A DNA stretch of 64,000 nucleotides, from the NCBI RefSeq assembly GCF_018687955.1, contig NZ_CP061309.1:987564-1051563 (forward strand), read 5' to 3'. The position numbers were made by a program, and so were the translations under genes. The number at the start of each line of letters is the position of its first letter. The stretch's first letter is position 1. Below are positions 10,217-18,831 of this stretch, in pieces. This DNA comes from Polynucleobacter ibericus (lineage in GTDB: Bacteria; Pseudomonadota; Gammaproteobacteria; Burkholderiales; Burkholderiaceae). The notes beneath the pieces were generated by a model. It made no database searches and was not told where the DNA came from. It saw only the letters and a program-made list of their open reading frames with translations.

Positions 10217-10671
10217 AACACTTTGATGACCAATTTACCCAGACCCAAGTCGACCAATTCGGTCAGGCTAGCGCTGCCCTGCTCCGTCAAGGTACTCAGA
10301 CCATTCCTCAAAATATTAAAGATCGCTTGTATGCAGCCCGTATGAAGGCTCTTTCCGTCAGAAAACCTGAAAAGGTCCGTATCCAAAAGCAAGTTTTGGC
10401 TGCTACAGCTCGCAACTGGACTTCTAGCTCTAATGGACGTTGGGATACTTTCGGTTGGATTGCCCCCTTAGTGGTTCTAGTATTTGGCCTCATTGGCATC
10501 GCTCAGTGGCAAGATGACTCTCGCATTAATGACATCGCAGAAGTAGATGCAGCACTTCTTTCTGATGATGTGCCACCAGATGCTTACGCTGATAGCGGAT
10601 TCATGGCCTTCCTTAAAAATGGTCCTCTTTCCGAATCCGACAGTTCCTCAGATTCCATTCAAAACAAATAA
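10213..10671 (+). CDS. DUF3619 family membrane protein
   Basis: A 152-residue protein with one membrane helix (WIAPLVVLVFGLIGIAQW, about residues 92-110), a basic cytoplasmic N-terminal part with QASAALLRQGTQTIP, and an acidic C-terminal tail facing the periplasm. It starts with GTG at 10213, overlapping the sigma factor stop by four bases. The arrangement of an ECF sigma gene translationally coupled to a single-pass membrane protein resembles sigma/anti-sigma pairs, but DUF3619 has no proven function and no zinc-binding anti-sigma motif is visible. Confidence 0.8.
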   Translation: MKHFDDQFTQTQVDQFGQASAALLRQGTQTIPQNIKDRLYAARMKALSVRKPEKVRIQKQVLAATARNWTSSSNGRWDTFGWIAPLVVLVFGLIGIAQWQDDSRINDIAEVDAALLSDDVPPDAYADSGFMAFLKNGPLSESDSSSDSIQNK

Positions 10672-10685
10672 TTTTTAAGCGCTTG

Positions 10686-11288
10686 ATGTCATCGACAACT
10701 AGAACGCAAAAAGTTTGCAGCCTAGCGCTGCTTGCTTTCTGTCTTTCTGTTCAAGCGCAACCCGCTCCTAGTGCTTCTACTGGAAAGCCTGCGATTGTTG
10801 CAGAGAGAAAACCAGACGGAACATGGGAAGGCCTAAAACCAGCACAACAAAAAATTCTGGCACCGCTTGAAAGCGACTGGGATTACATGCTGCCCGATAG
10901 TCGTAAGAAATGGACTCAAGTCGCTAACATCTACCCTAAGATGAGCGCGCAAGATCAAGAGCGCCTGCAGTCTCGCATGGCAGGCTGGTCTAATCTCTCC
11001 CAAAAAGAGCGTCGCCTAGCACGTGAAAATTACCTAGCGAGCTTGAAGTTTCCAGCCGAGAAAAAAGCTGAGGCATGGAGTGCTTACCAAAAACTCAGCG
11101 ATGAGCAAAAGAAGAAATTGGCCGAATCTGAAGTAAAGAAAAAGCCTACTGCGGCCAACGCCCCTACACTTCAGCAGCACCCCATCTCCCCAAAGGCTAC
11201 GCTTCCAAGCACGGGTTCAACTCCAAGCCAGACCGCACCAGTAGAAAGTACTGGATCTAATGCGGAAAGTGCTCCCACAAATAATTAA
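10686..11288 (+). CDS. Exported DUF3106 domain protein
   Basis: A 200-residue secreted protein. A signal peptide (about 1-25, ending in VQAQ) is followed by a DUF3106 region at about 40-155 with W/L-rich helical repeats such as LAPLESDWDYMLPDSRKKW, QERLQSRMAGWSNLSQKER and LSDEQKKKLAES. The C-terminal 50 residues are low-complexity (P, S, T, N rich). The ATG at 10686 is preferred over a TTG three bases earlier. Function is unknown; the weakly repetitive helical pattern is reminiscent of periplasmic metal or stress sensors, but that is only an impression. Confidence 0.8.
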   Translation: MSSTTRTQKVCSLALLAFCLSVQAQPAPSASTGKPAIVAERKPDGTWEGLKPAQQKILAPLESDWDYMLPDSRKKWTQVANIYPKMSAQDQERLQSRMAGWSNLSQKERRLARENYLASLKFPAEKKAEAWSAYQKLSDEQKKKLAESEVKKKPTAANAPTLQQHPISPKATLPSTGSTPSQTAPVESTGSNAESAPTNN

Positions 11289-11296
11289 GCAGCTTG

Positions 11297-11833
11297 ATGA
11301 CACCTGCTGAACTAAGTGCATTACCAGCGCCACAATTTTGGCGTCGAGTGTCCTGCTGCCTTTATGAACAATTAGTTCTCCTTGGCGTAATTGCATTCGC
11401 GTTTTTATTGCCGAACCTTGGTTTGGGAATTCTGTTTGGTATTTCATTACCAAGTTGGCTGACCTTTTTATATCTTTACGCTGTTCTATGCATTTACTTT
11501 GTCTGGTATTGGACTAAATCAGGCCAAACACTGGCAATGCAAACATGGCGTGTCCGTATGATTGGAAAGGATGGCAATAACCTAACTAAGAGTCAAGCCT
11601 TTTGGCGCTACGTCTATGGATCTCTTTGGCTAATTCCTTGCGTACTATTGCAATGGGCTTTTCATTTAGAGAAATGGCAAATTATTGAAATGTTATTTGC
11701 TGTATCGCTACTGATTTGGCCGCTCAGTATCTATTTTGATCGACAGAACGTTTTGCATCGGCAGAGTCTGCCAGATCGCTTAGCCCGCACGCGTCTAGTG
11801 GAGCTGCCAAAAAACGTTGTCACCCTGACTTAA
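11297..11833 (+). CDS. RDD family integral membrane protein
   Basis: A 178-residue membrane protein with four likely helices. The RDD features are PAPQFWRRVSCCLYEQLVLL (R and the position usually occupied by D), the loop SGQTLAMQTWRVRMIGKDG, and the late FDRQNVLHRQSLPDRLARTR segment. RDD proteins are poorly defined; some act in ion transport. The ATG at 11297 is preferred to the TTG at 11294. It is the last gene of the sigma-factor unit and is convergent with the FtsX-like gene, 10 bases away. Confidence 0.85.
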   Translation: MTPAELSALPAPQFWRRVSCCLYEQLVLLGVIAFAFLLPNLGLGILFGISLPSWLTFLYLYAVLCIYFVWYWTKSGQTLAMQTWRVRMIGKDGNNLTKSQAFWRYVYGSLWLIPCVLLQWAFHLEKWQIIEMLFAVSLLIWPLSIYFDRQNVLHRQSLPDRLARTRLVELPKNVVTLT

Positions 11834-11843
11834 CAAATTTGTT

Positions 11844-14330
11844 TTAGGCTTCGCGTAAACACTCCACAGCAGTAGCTTTTTGGATTCTCTTTTGGAAGCG
11901 GTATCCCGATAGAAGACATGCTGTCACTCCAAATGCAATACCCATGAAGAGTGCCTCAGCAAAAGCATTAAATTCAATCTCCATTACATAACGACCCAAA
12001 GCCCAGGCAGCCATACCAGAGGCAAGACCAGCCAATATGCCGGCCAATAGGCCAATCATGGCCAACTCCATATTGGCAATACTCGCCAAAGTATTGCGAG
12101 ATGCGCCCAAAGCCTTTAGCAAGGCTGCATTTTTGTAACGCTCATCTTGCGTAGCCGCGATTGCAGACATTAAAACCAAAATAGCAGCTGTAATCGTAAA
12201 AGCCAGTAGCAAACCTAAGACTGAAGAAAGCTTATTCAGAACTTCCTGAATTTGTTGCAGTGATGCTGAGACGTCTACGATTGTTAAGTTGGGATAGGCT
12301 TGGCTAATCTGAAAATCCAAGGACTCTTGCTGAGGGGGTTGGTAGTAGGAGGTAATCCAAGACTGTGGCAGAGCTTGCAACTGTGCGGGTGGCATGATGA
12401 CAAAAAAGTTCACCCGCATTGAGCCCCAGTCCAATTTACGCAAAGAAGTAATGGGTGCAGTCACTTTTTCACCGGCAATCTCAAAAGACAGCTGATCACC
12501 TAGCTTTAATTTCAGGGTTTTGGCTATGCCCGTTTCCATGGATATTTGCGGTGCATCGCCCTCAATCCATTTGCCCGACAGAATCTGATTGCCTGTAGGC
12601 AATTGATCCGTGTAAGACAAATTAAATTCACGGTCAATTAAGCGCTTTGCATTATCTTGCGAGAAATCACTGGGTGTCACATCTTTTCCATTGATCTCAA
12701 CTAAACGTCCACGAATCATGGGGTAAAACTGTGGACTAGAAAGACCCGCATTCTCAAGGGACTGCGTAAGCCCCTGCTTTTGATCGCCTTGAACATTAAT
12801 CATGAAGCGATTTGGCGCATCGCTTGATATATTCCCTTGCCATGCACTTAAAAAATCAGCGCGTAATAGTAAAACCAATAACAGCGCCATCAATGCAATA
12901 CCCAATGCAGTAATTTGCACTACCGCTAAACCCGTTCTTCTTCCTTGGGACAAAATAACGAAACTAAAGGCAAAGCGTTTGCTGCGAATAGTGCTCAAAA
13001 GTCGTAGCGAGCCCCAAGATACAAACGCAAAAAGCACAATAGCTGCGCTAAAACTGAGGCAAGTCCATAAGGCCAATTTCCAATCACGTGCTGCCAGCAT
13101 GATTAAGAATGCTGCTGCACAAAAGCCACATAAAGCAGTCCATAAAGTAGAGGCACCAACACCATCAAACTCTTTTCGAATCAGCCGTATGGGAGAAACC
13201 TTTACCAAACTTAAGATCGCTGGCCCAGCAAAACCAAACAATAAGCACCAAGCTACCAGCACACTCCAAAGCACCGGCCAGAGCGATACCGAGGGTAACT
13301 CAGAGATCACCAAATTACCTAAAAGGTATGTCAAGAGAAATTGTCCAAGGAAGCCTAATAAAGAACCCACCAATGCCGCAAAGAGTCCAAGCCCTATGAG
13401 GGTTGCGGCCTGCTTCCTGAGGATGGTGCTGGAGCTTGCTCCAAGACATTTTAGGACAGCGCAGGCATCGGCTTGTTTGCGGGTATAACGATGCGCTGAC
13501 AAAGCAATCGCAACTGCAGCAACCATGGCCGTTAATAAAGCAATTAATGACAAGAACCGATCTGCGCGCTCAAGCGTTTTACGCATCATCGGCTGTGCAT
13601 TCTCTAGGGTTTCAATCCGAATACCCTTGAGACCTTCTTTTTCAATATATTGAGTAGCCCAGGCTCCATAACTATCAATTTGGACATCAGAGCCTGCTAA
13701 TAACAATCGATAAGTCACTCTACTGCCAAGCCCAATCAGACCGGTATCACCTAAATCTGCAAGGGACATCATGACTCTGGGTGCAAAGTTCATAAAACCA
13801 GCGCCACGATCTAGCTCGCGCTCTAGTACGCCATCAATTACAAAAGACTTTTGACCAAGCCGAATCACATCACCTTGTTGCGCATGAAGACTTGCCAGCA
13901 TCGCAGGATCAACCCAAACTGATCCCTGCTCTGGCCCAGAGCTAAAAGGTTTAGCCTGTGACTTAGATTGCACTCGCAAAGCTCCGCGCAGTGGATATTG
14001 CGGACTAACCGCCTTCAGTGAGGCTAATTTACTATGAGAACCGACGGTTGCCATACTGGGAAACACAACCGTCTGAGCAAGCTGTAAATCAAGCTTCTTC
14101 GCTTCATCTAAGATTCGATCGGGCAATGGCTGATCTGAAACGATCAGCAAATCAGAAGCTAAAAGTTGACGGGCGTCAAATGCAAATGCCCTTTGCATGC
14201 GGTCTGCTAAAAAGGTTACGCTAGAGAGCGCAGTGACAGAAAGCGTTAGCGCAACCAGCAGCCAAGCTAACTCGCTTGATCGAACATCACGTCTCAAGCC
14301 ACACAGGAAGCGAAAAATGAATTGAATCAA
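11844..14330 (-). CDS. FtsX-like ABC transporter permease (YbbP type)
   Basis: An 828-residue permease with the layout of the YbbP/LolC-type type VII ABC family: an N-terminal helix (residues 20-45), a large periplasmic domain, FtsX core helices at about 260-360, a second helix bundle (about 390-480), another periplasmic domain with a porter fold, and a final FtsX core with LGLLLAFTITAAILVLMSAI and LLKALGASRNTLASI. Such proteins move or release lipidated or hydrophobic substrates at the outer face of the inner membrane. The usual partner ATPase gene (ybbA) is not adjacent. Its ATG overlaps the stop of the SDR gene by four bases, so the two are probably co-translated. Confidence 0.88.
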   Translation of the reverse strand: MIQFIFRFLCGLRRDVRSSELAWLLVALTLSVTALSSVTFLADRMQRAFAFDARQLLASDLLIVSDQPLPDRILDEAKKLDLQLAQTVVFPSMATVGSHSKLASLKAVSPQYPLRGALRVQSKSQAKPFSSGPEQGSVWVDPAMLASLHAQQGDVIRLGQKSFVIDGVLERELDRGAGFMNFAPRVMMSLADLGDTGLIGLGSRVTYRLLLAGSDVQIDSYGAWATQYIEKEGLKGIRIETLENAQPMMRKTLERADRFLSLIALLTAMVAAVAIALSAHRYTRKQADACAVLKCLGASSSTILRKQAATLIGLGLFAALVGSLLGFLGQFLLTYLLGNLVISELPSVSLWPVLWSVLVAWCLLFGFAGPAILSLVKVSPIRLIRKEFDGVGASTLWTALCGFCAAAFLIMLAARDWKLALWTCLSFSAAIVLFAFVSWGSLRLLSTIRSKRFAFSFVILSQGRRTGLAVVQITALGIALMALLLVLLLRADFLSAWQGNISSDAPNRFMINVQGDQKQGLTQSLENAGLSSPQFYPMIRGRLVEINGKDVTPSDFSQDNAKRLIDREFNLSYTDQLPTGNQILSGKWIEGDAPQISMETGIAKTLKLKLGDQLSFEIAGEKVTAPITSLRKLDWGSMRVNFFVIMPPAQLQALPQSWITSYYQPPQQESLDFQISQAYPNLTIVDVSASLQQIQEVLNKLSSVLGLLLAFTITAAILVLMSAIAATQDERYKNAALLKALGASRNTLASIANMELAMIGLLAGILAGLASGMAAWALGRYVMEIEFNAFAEALFMGIAFGVTACLLSGYRFQKRIQKATAVECLREA

Positions 14331-15112
14331 ATTGCCTGAATTTGGCCGCCATCAATACGCATGACGGTACCCGTAATGAAAGATGCATTTTGGCTAGCCA
14401 AGAATGCTGCAGCATCGCCATATTCCCTTGGATCACCATATCTACCCATCGGAATTTGACTTAAGCTTACCTTGACCACTGCTTCGTAGCTAATGTTCTC
14501 GCGCTTTGCACGAGCTTCATCCAATTGACGAAGGCGATCTGTTGCTACCCGCCCGGGCATGATGATATTAACGGTAATGCCATCAGCCGCCACCTCAGCC
14601 GCCAAGGTCTTAGACCATGCAAGTAAGGCTGCGCGTAAGGTGTTGGATATCGCTAAATTTTTGATTGGGGCAATTGCACCAGAGGTAGTACTGGTGATGA
14701 TTCGACCCCACTTCCGTTGACGCATGCCTGGCAGTACTCGATCTGTGATGGCAATGAGCGACAACACCATATCGTTAAAGCTCTTTTGCCAGAGCGCAGG
14801 ATCTTGGCCAGCGGCTGGAGTCGGTGGAGGACCGCCAGTGTTATTAATCAGAATATCAATGGGTCCCAACTCTTTTTCAACAGTTGAAATTAATCCATCA
14901 ATGACAGATGAATCCGAGAGGTCCCAGTTCAGTGCAAGAGCCTTACCACCAGCGGCTTCGATTAAGTCAACCGACTGCTGCAAGCCTTCAGCATTGCGAC
15001 CGGTTACGGCAACCTTTACACCCTCGCGCGCCAATGCAACTGCCATAGCCTGCCCTAAGCCACGGCTAGAGGCCATAACTAAGGCAACTTTTCCCTGAAT
15101 TCCTAAATCCAT
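14327..15112 (-). CDS. SDR-fold protein lacking the catalytic YxxxK
   Basis: A 261-residue short-chain dehydrogenase/reductase fold. The cofactor loop reads ALVMASSRGLGQAM, with the usual TGxxxGxG changed in its first two positions. NNTGG and the C-terminal GTVMRIDGGQ are normal. The segment that should contain YxxxK reads LAISNTLRAALLAWSK, so by alignment Tyr is Ser and Lys is Arg. I recall a described subgroup of 3-oxoacyl-ACP reductase-like SDRs that lacks the standard tetrad, so this may be a conserved variant and not decay. It is 18 bases after the lipoprotein gene and overlaps the FtsX-like gene, which suggests membership of the lipid-transport operon. Confidence 0.88.
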   Translation of the reverse strand: MDLGIQGKVALVMASSRGLGQAMAVALAREGVKVAVTGRNAEGLQQSVDLIEAAGGKALALNWDLSDSSVIDGLISTVEKELGPIDILINNTGGPPPTPAAGQDPALWQKSFNDMVLSLIAITDRVLPGMRQRKWGRIITSTTSGAIAPIKNLAISNTLRAALLAWSKTLAAEVAADGITVNIIMPGRVATDRLRQLDEARAKRENISYEAVVKVSLSQIPMGRYGDPREYGDAAAFLASQNASFITGTVMRIDGGQIQAI

Positions 15113-15130
15113 ACTGTCTCCAAAAACTAG

Positions 15131-15757
15131 TTACTGCCCTAAAGGCTTAGGCAAATTACCGGCATATTTAAACAACTGGACTTCGTATTCTTGGAAAATC
15201 TCAGCTAAGGCTTGCTGCTGACCTTGAACTAGTGCCTGTGGAGAATTGTCCTTAAGTGCTACACGTTTCGTATAACGGTTCGCACCAATTAAAGGATTTA
15301 TTTTTCCAGCGCGAGTTGCACTTAAGAAAAACTCGATGCTAACAACGGCCTCGGGTTGACCACGGTAATCGCCATAGAACTCTTCAACAGATGCCTGTAG
15401 ATAATAAAAAGGGAAAAAACTATTACTCTGACCTACAGTCGCAGCAAAAATATTCGACTTGTTCATCCATTGGCGCTCAGCATTGCCAATCATTTCAGAA
15501 GGAATGGTTACATACACGTTATAAAAATCTTTTTCATAACGTTGATCAGCTGTGCGATAGACCAGGGATCTGCCATCAAAAGGCGGAGAAACTGAAACAG
15601 ATCCCATTTTTAACCAAACATCAGTACGAGCTTGACGTGGCGGAGCGGTTCTTTCAGGGGATACCATCCAGCTGGTTGGACTCACAGGTGGTCGGGTCGG
15701 CAACGAGCAAGATACCAAGGACAAGACACCAATGGCTAAGAAAAAACGTTTAATCAT
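15131..15757 (-). CDS. ABC-type transport auxiliary lipoprotein (PqiC/LetC-like)
   Basis: A 208-residue lipoprotein. The signal peptide ends in a lipobox (LVSC, Cys at residue 17) and the mature part is an alpha/beta domain of the auxiliary lipoprotein family found with MCE transport systems (RTDVWLKMGSVSVSPPFDGR; QYRLVYRT-like start and DNSPQALVQGQQQALAEI near the end). Such proteins are thought to sit at the outer membrane and complete an MCE lipid conduit. The start overlaps the mlaD-like stop by four bases, as do all the junctions upstream. Confidence 0.85.
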   Translation of the reverse strand: MIKRFFLAIGVLSLVSCSLPTRPPVSPTSWMVSPERTAPPRQARTDVWLKMGSVSVSPPFDGRSLVYRTADQRYEKDFYNVYVTIPSEMIGNAERQWMNKSNIFAATVGQSNSFFPFYYLQASVEEFYGDYRGQPEAVVSIEFFLSATRAGKINPLIGANRYTKRVALKDNSPQALVQGQQQALAEIFQEYEVQLFKYAGNLPKPLGQ

Positions 15758-16683
15758 TTTTTAGCTCCAGACTGAACGGCGCCATTATTAGATGGGGTCA
15801 ATTTTGGTGGCGGATCACTCCAAATGAGGCTCGACGGTGATTGGCTGGCGATGCGACTAAATTCATTTAAATTCTCACTAGCTTGCTTGATATTTTCCAT
15901 CGTCAAGGCGGTGTCACCCTGCACACTGGTGATCGTTTGACGCAAAGAAGTTGTTGCAGCTACTAATTCACGCATCAGCACACCGAGCTCATTTTTATCA
16001 GTTGCTTTAGAGACGCGTTCCAAGACGATATTGAGGTCATTTACAGAACGAATGACACCTTCATTGCCTTTGCCGTCACCCGCCATCAAAACGTTAAGGT
16101 TGCCTAATAAAGCATCCAATTTCTTTTGAGTGCCGTCAATATTCATCGCATTCAAAGATGCAATCAAGCGCTGGATACCGCCAATAATTTCATCAGCCTG
16201 GTTAGGCAATGATGGAATAACCGGGTACTCGGGCTTCCACTCGTATACCAATGATGGCGTCAAGTTTGCATTAGATACAAAATCAAACTCGATGTAATTG
16301 ACACCCGTAATGCCCATAGACTTGACACGTGCACGTAAATTATTTTTTACAAACTCATGAATTTGCTCTTCATTTACCTTATCACCAAAAATCTGCATTC
16401 TGACAACGACATATTGGCGGCGTTCATGAAAAGGCAAATCCTTCTCATACATATCACCTGATAATCCAATTGACGTCACTTGACCTATTTTGACGCCCCT
16501 AAATCGCACTGCAGCACCAGCATCCAGACCAGTAACAGACTGTTTAATGTAAGTCTCAACCATGAAGGATTTTTGGAAAAATTTTCCGCCACCGAAAATC
16601 AATATGACGGCGATCAATACGCCAATTGCTGCAAGAACAAACACACCTAAGCGAAAGTAATTGGGATTTAAGTTAGTGCTCAT
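15754..16683 (-). CDS. mlaD: MCE domain protein, MlaD family
   Basis: Periplasmic substrate-binding component of an Mla-type phospholipid transporter. One N-terminal membrane anchor (about residues 10-29) is followed by a single MCE domain (about 38-115: VTGLDAGAAVRFRGVKIGQV), then a long helical, coiled-coil-prone region with LIASLNAMNIDGTQKKLDAL and LRQTITSVQGDT. The length (309) is about twice that of E. coli MlaD, so this is the longer helical type that may form a needle. It overlaps neighbours on both sides by four bases. The symbol is used by family, not for orthology with the E. coli mla operon. Confidence 0.9.
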   Translation of the reverse strand: MSTNLNPNYFRLGVFVLAAIGVLIAVILIFGGGKFFQKSFMVETYIKQSVTGLDAGAAVRFRGVKIGQVTSIGLSGDMYEKDLPFHERRQYVVVRMQIFGDKVNEEQIHEFVKNNLRARVKSMGITGVNYIEFDFVSNANLTPSLVYEWKPEYPVIPSLPNQADEIIGGIQRLIASLNAMNIDGTQKKLDALLGNLNVLMAGDGKGNEGVIRSVNDLNIVLERVSKATDKNELGVLMRELVAATTSLRQTITSVQGDTALTMENIKQASENLNEFSRIASQSPSSLIWSDPPPKLTPSNNGAVQSGAKK

Positions 16684-17474
16684 GCTACGTCCTTGCTCAT
16701 AATACGATTGAAGAATTGGTGCACTCTAGGATCTTTACTAGTGTCTCTTAATACCTTTGGATCACCCTCAGCAATAATGCCTTTAGCTCCCTTGTCCAAC
16801 ATAATGACTTTGTCGGCGATCGCATAAATACTGGCTAACTCATGCGACACAATGACAAAGGTAATGCCTAAATTTTTAGATAAGTCTTGAATAGTACTGT
16901 CTAAATCTGCGGAGGTAATCGGGTCGAGACCTGCTGAAGGCTCATCTAAAAATAGTATCTTAGGATCAAGCGCCATCGCCCTAGCAATCGCGGCCCTCTT
17001 TTGCATGCCTCCGCTGATCTCGCTGGGCATATAGGACTCATAAGGTAATAGGCCAACCAAATCGAGCTTACAGCGTGCAAGTAGGTTCATCTGCGTTTGC
17101 GTCAGCTGCGTATATTCCTGCATAAACAGGGTAACGTTATCCAGCAAGTTCATCGAACCAAATAAAGCGCCCTGCTGGTACATCACCCCAAAACTTCTCA
17201 TAATCTTCTGCCGCTCAGCACCCCTTGCCGAAGTGATGTCCTGCCCCTCAATAAGGACAGTACCAGCCAAGGGCTCATACAAACCAAATAAGTTTTTCAA
17301 TAGACTCGACTTGCCGCAACCCGAACCTCCAAGAATGACAAATATTTCACCATTATTCACTGTGAAATTAAGGTTCTGCATCAGAATATTGGAGCCATAC
17401 CCAACGGTAAGATTTTTAACGTCGATAGCACACGTTGAATTGCTTGAAATATTTGGAGTAATTGGCGCGTTCAT
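16680..17474 (-). CDS. mlaF: Mla-type ABC transporter ATP-binding protein
   Basis: A 264-residue ATPase with all nucleotide-binding motifs: Walker A GGSGCGKSSLLK (about residue 50), Q-loop VMYQQGALFG, signature EISGGMQKRAAIARAMA, Walker B KILFLDEPSAGLDP and the H-loop FVIVSHEL. The EISGGM signature and GLDPITSADLD block are typical of MlaF. It powers transport together with the STAS-MlaE permease encoded directly upstream, with which it overlaps by one base. Confidence 0.94.
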   Translation of the reverse strand: MNAPITPNISSNSTCAIDVKNLTVGYGSNILMQNLNFTVNNGEIFVILGGSGCGKSSLLKNLFGLYEPLAGTVLIEGQDITSARGAERQKIMRSFGVMYQQGALFGSMNLLDNVTLFMQEYTQLTQTQMNLLARCKLDLVGLLPYESYMPSEISGGMQKRAAIARAMALDPKILFLDEPSAGLDPITSADLDSTIQDLSKNLGITFVIVSHELASIYAIADKVIMLDKGAKGIIAEGDPKVLRDTSKDPRVHQFFNRIMSKDVA

Positions 17475-18646
17475 CAGAAGCCAGTCTTGTAAGAGATGAA
17501 AGCAAAAATACCGTCAACCAAGACGATCATGACAATGCTACTAACCACCGCACGAGTTGCAGAAATACCAACGGCTGCAGCGCCCGTTCCGGTTTGCATG
17601 CCGCGCAAACAACCCATTGCAGAAACAACTACACCGAATAATGTTGCTTTCAATAAGCCTGATAAGACATCCTCAACATCTACAGCGGCTAGCATGCCAT
17701 TGTAGAAATTTACAAAGGGAATGCCGTAAATTAGCATCGTTAACATTGAAGAAAAAATACTAACGATATCGGCAAACAAAGTCAGAATCGGTGCAACCAA
17801 GATGCCTGCAAGTACGCGTGGTACGACCAGGAAACGAATTGGACTCAAACCACCCGAAACCAAAGCATCAACCTCGCTATTAACAGTCATCGTGCCAATT
17901 TCTGCTGCGAATGCTGCAGATGAACGACCGGCTAACAAAATGGCAGTGATGAGCGGGCCCATTTCACGGACGATGCCTAATGCGGCTAGAGGCCCAACAA
18001 ACGATACTGCGCCAAATTGCTCCATACCAATCGCTGCTTGAAAGGACAAGATCACACCGATTAGGAAAGCAACAAGACCAACAATGGGAAGCGCTGCAAC
18101 GCCTGCCTCTACTGCAGCATTTATAAAATCACCCCAACGTACTTGCTTTGGATTGCGGATTGACCAAACTAAATCCGCAAATAGATGACCGGTAAATGAA
18201 ATTAATCCGGCTGCATCATCGAGCAAGTTCTGCACTGCCATACCGGTACTAACTAAGAAACTTCTCTTGGACTTTACAACTGGAGCAGGAAATAAATTGC
18301 CGATTGGATCAAACTCTTTTAATAAAGGTTGATAGCGAGGATCTAAGCCAATTAATGAAAACTTTCCACCAGTAATTGTTTGCGCCTCTTCCAGGGAAAT
18401 GAGAAATGCAATACCTGCTCCATCTAAAGAAGAAACATTACCCGCATCTACGGTGATTGTTTTGGTTTTGTTATCGCCTTGCTTAAACCAGACGTCTTGG
18501 GATGCACGGATTTGCGTCCACACTCCACCCAAGGAGTAGACATTCACAGTGCCACTTAATGACACTTTGGCGTTGTTAGCATCTGCCTGAGTCCAAATGG
18601 CTACTGGGCTCTTGGAATCGGTCGGTAAAGTGTCAGAAACGCTCAT
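17474..18646 (-). CDS. mlaE: MlaE-family permease with N-terminal STAS domain
   Basis: A 390-residue fusion: residues 1-100 form a STAS domain (MlaB-like; VDAGNVSSLDGAGIAFLISL) and 130-390 the MlaE permease (GVILSFQAAIGMEQFGAVSF, REMGPLITAILLAGRSSAAF, EIGTMTVNSEVDALVSGG). In E. coli the STAS subunit MlaB is separate; here it is built in. I set the start at ATG 18646 because the longer frame (to 18718) would run into the terminator hairpin of the upstream tRNA. A TATAGT hexamer sits six bases before this ATG, with TTATTA 17 bases further up, so transcription may begin at or near the start codon. Confidence 0.92.
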   Translation of the reverse strand: MSVSDTLPTDSKSPVAIWTQADANNAKVSLSGTVNVYSLGGVWTQIRASQDVWFKQGDNKTKTITVDAGNVSSLDGAGIAFLISLEEAQTITGGKFSLIGLDPRYQPLLKEFDPIGNLFPAPVVKSKRSFLVSTGMAVQNLLDDAAGLISFTGHLFADLVWSIRNPKQVRWGDFINAAVEAGVAALPIVGLVAFLIGVILSFQAAIGMEQFGAVSFVGPLAALGIVREMGPLITAILLAGRSSAAFAAEIGTMTVNSEVDALVSGGLSPIRFLVVPRVLAGILVAPILTLFADIVSIFSSMLTMLIYGIPFVNFYNGMLAAVDVEDVLSGLLKATLFGVVVSAMGCLRGMQTGTGAAAVGISATRAVVSSIVMIVLVDGIFAFISYKTGF

Positions 18647-18690
18647 AAACGAACTATAAGGTATCTCTGTGAAAGTAATAAGAAATGCCC

Positions 18691-18728
18691 AAAAAAGAGA
18701 AAGGGCCCAGTCTTTCAACTAGGCCCTT
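18691..18728 (-). terminator. Terminator of tRNA-Arg
   Basis: On the minus strand AAGGGCC (18728-18722) pairs with GGCCCTT (18707-18701); an inner AGT/ACT pairing extends the stem, and TCTCTTTTTT (18700-18691) follows. It begins eight bases after the encoded CCA end of tRNA-Arg. Confidence 0.75.
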
Positions 18729-18736
18729 AAATTGCT

Positions 18737-18813
18737 TGGTGCGGCTGGCAGGAATTGAACCCACGACCCCTTGGTTCGTAGCCAAGTACTCTATCCAGCT
18801 GAGCTACAGCCGC
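18737..18813 (-). tRNA. tRNA-Arg (ACG)
   Basis: A complete 77-base cloverleaf including an encoded CCA. Acceptor stem GCGGCTG/CAGCCGC, D-arm GTAGCTCAGCTGGATAGAG, anticodon stem CTTGG/CCAAG around loop CTACGAA (anticodon ACG, read as ICG), and T-arm GTGGG-TTCAATT-CCTGC. It closely resembles the E. coli tRNA-Arg(ACG) in its 5' half. Confidence 0.97.
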
Positions 18814-18831
18814 AACAGCCATAATTATGCC

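Noticed and set aside
12802..13488. 228-codon antisense frame inside the FtsX-like gene
   Set aside because: No recognisable domain, basic low-quality composition, and it is fully contained in a well supported gene on the other strand.
18685..18831. Open frame extending greB upstream by 49 codons
   Set aside because: It is the antisense of tRNA-Arg (LVRLAGIEPTTPWF is the usual translated-tRNA artefact) and of its terminator; the GreB family starts at 18832.
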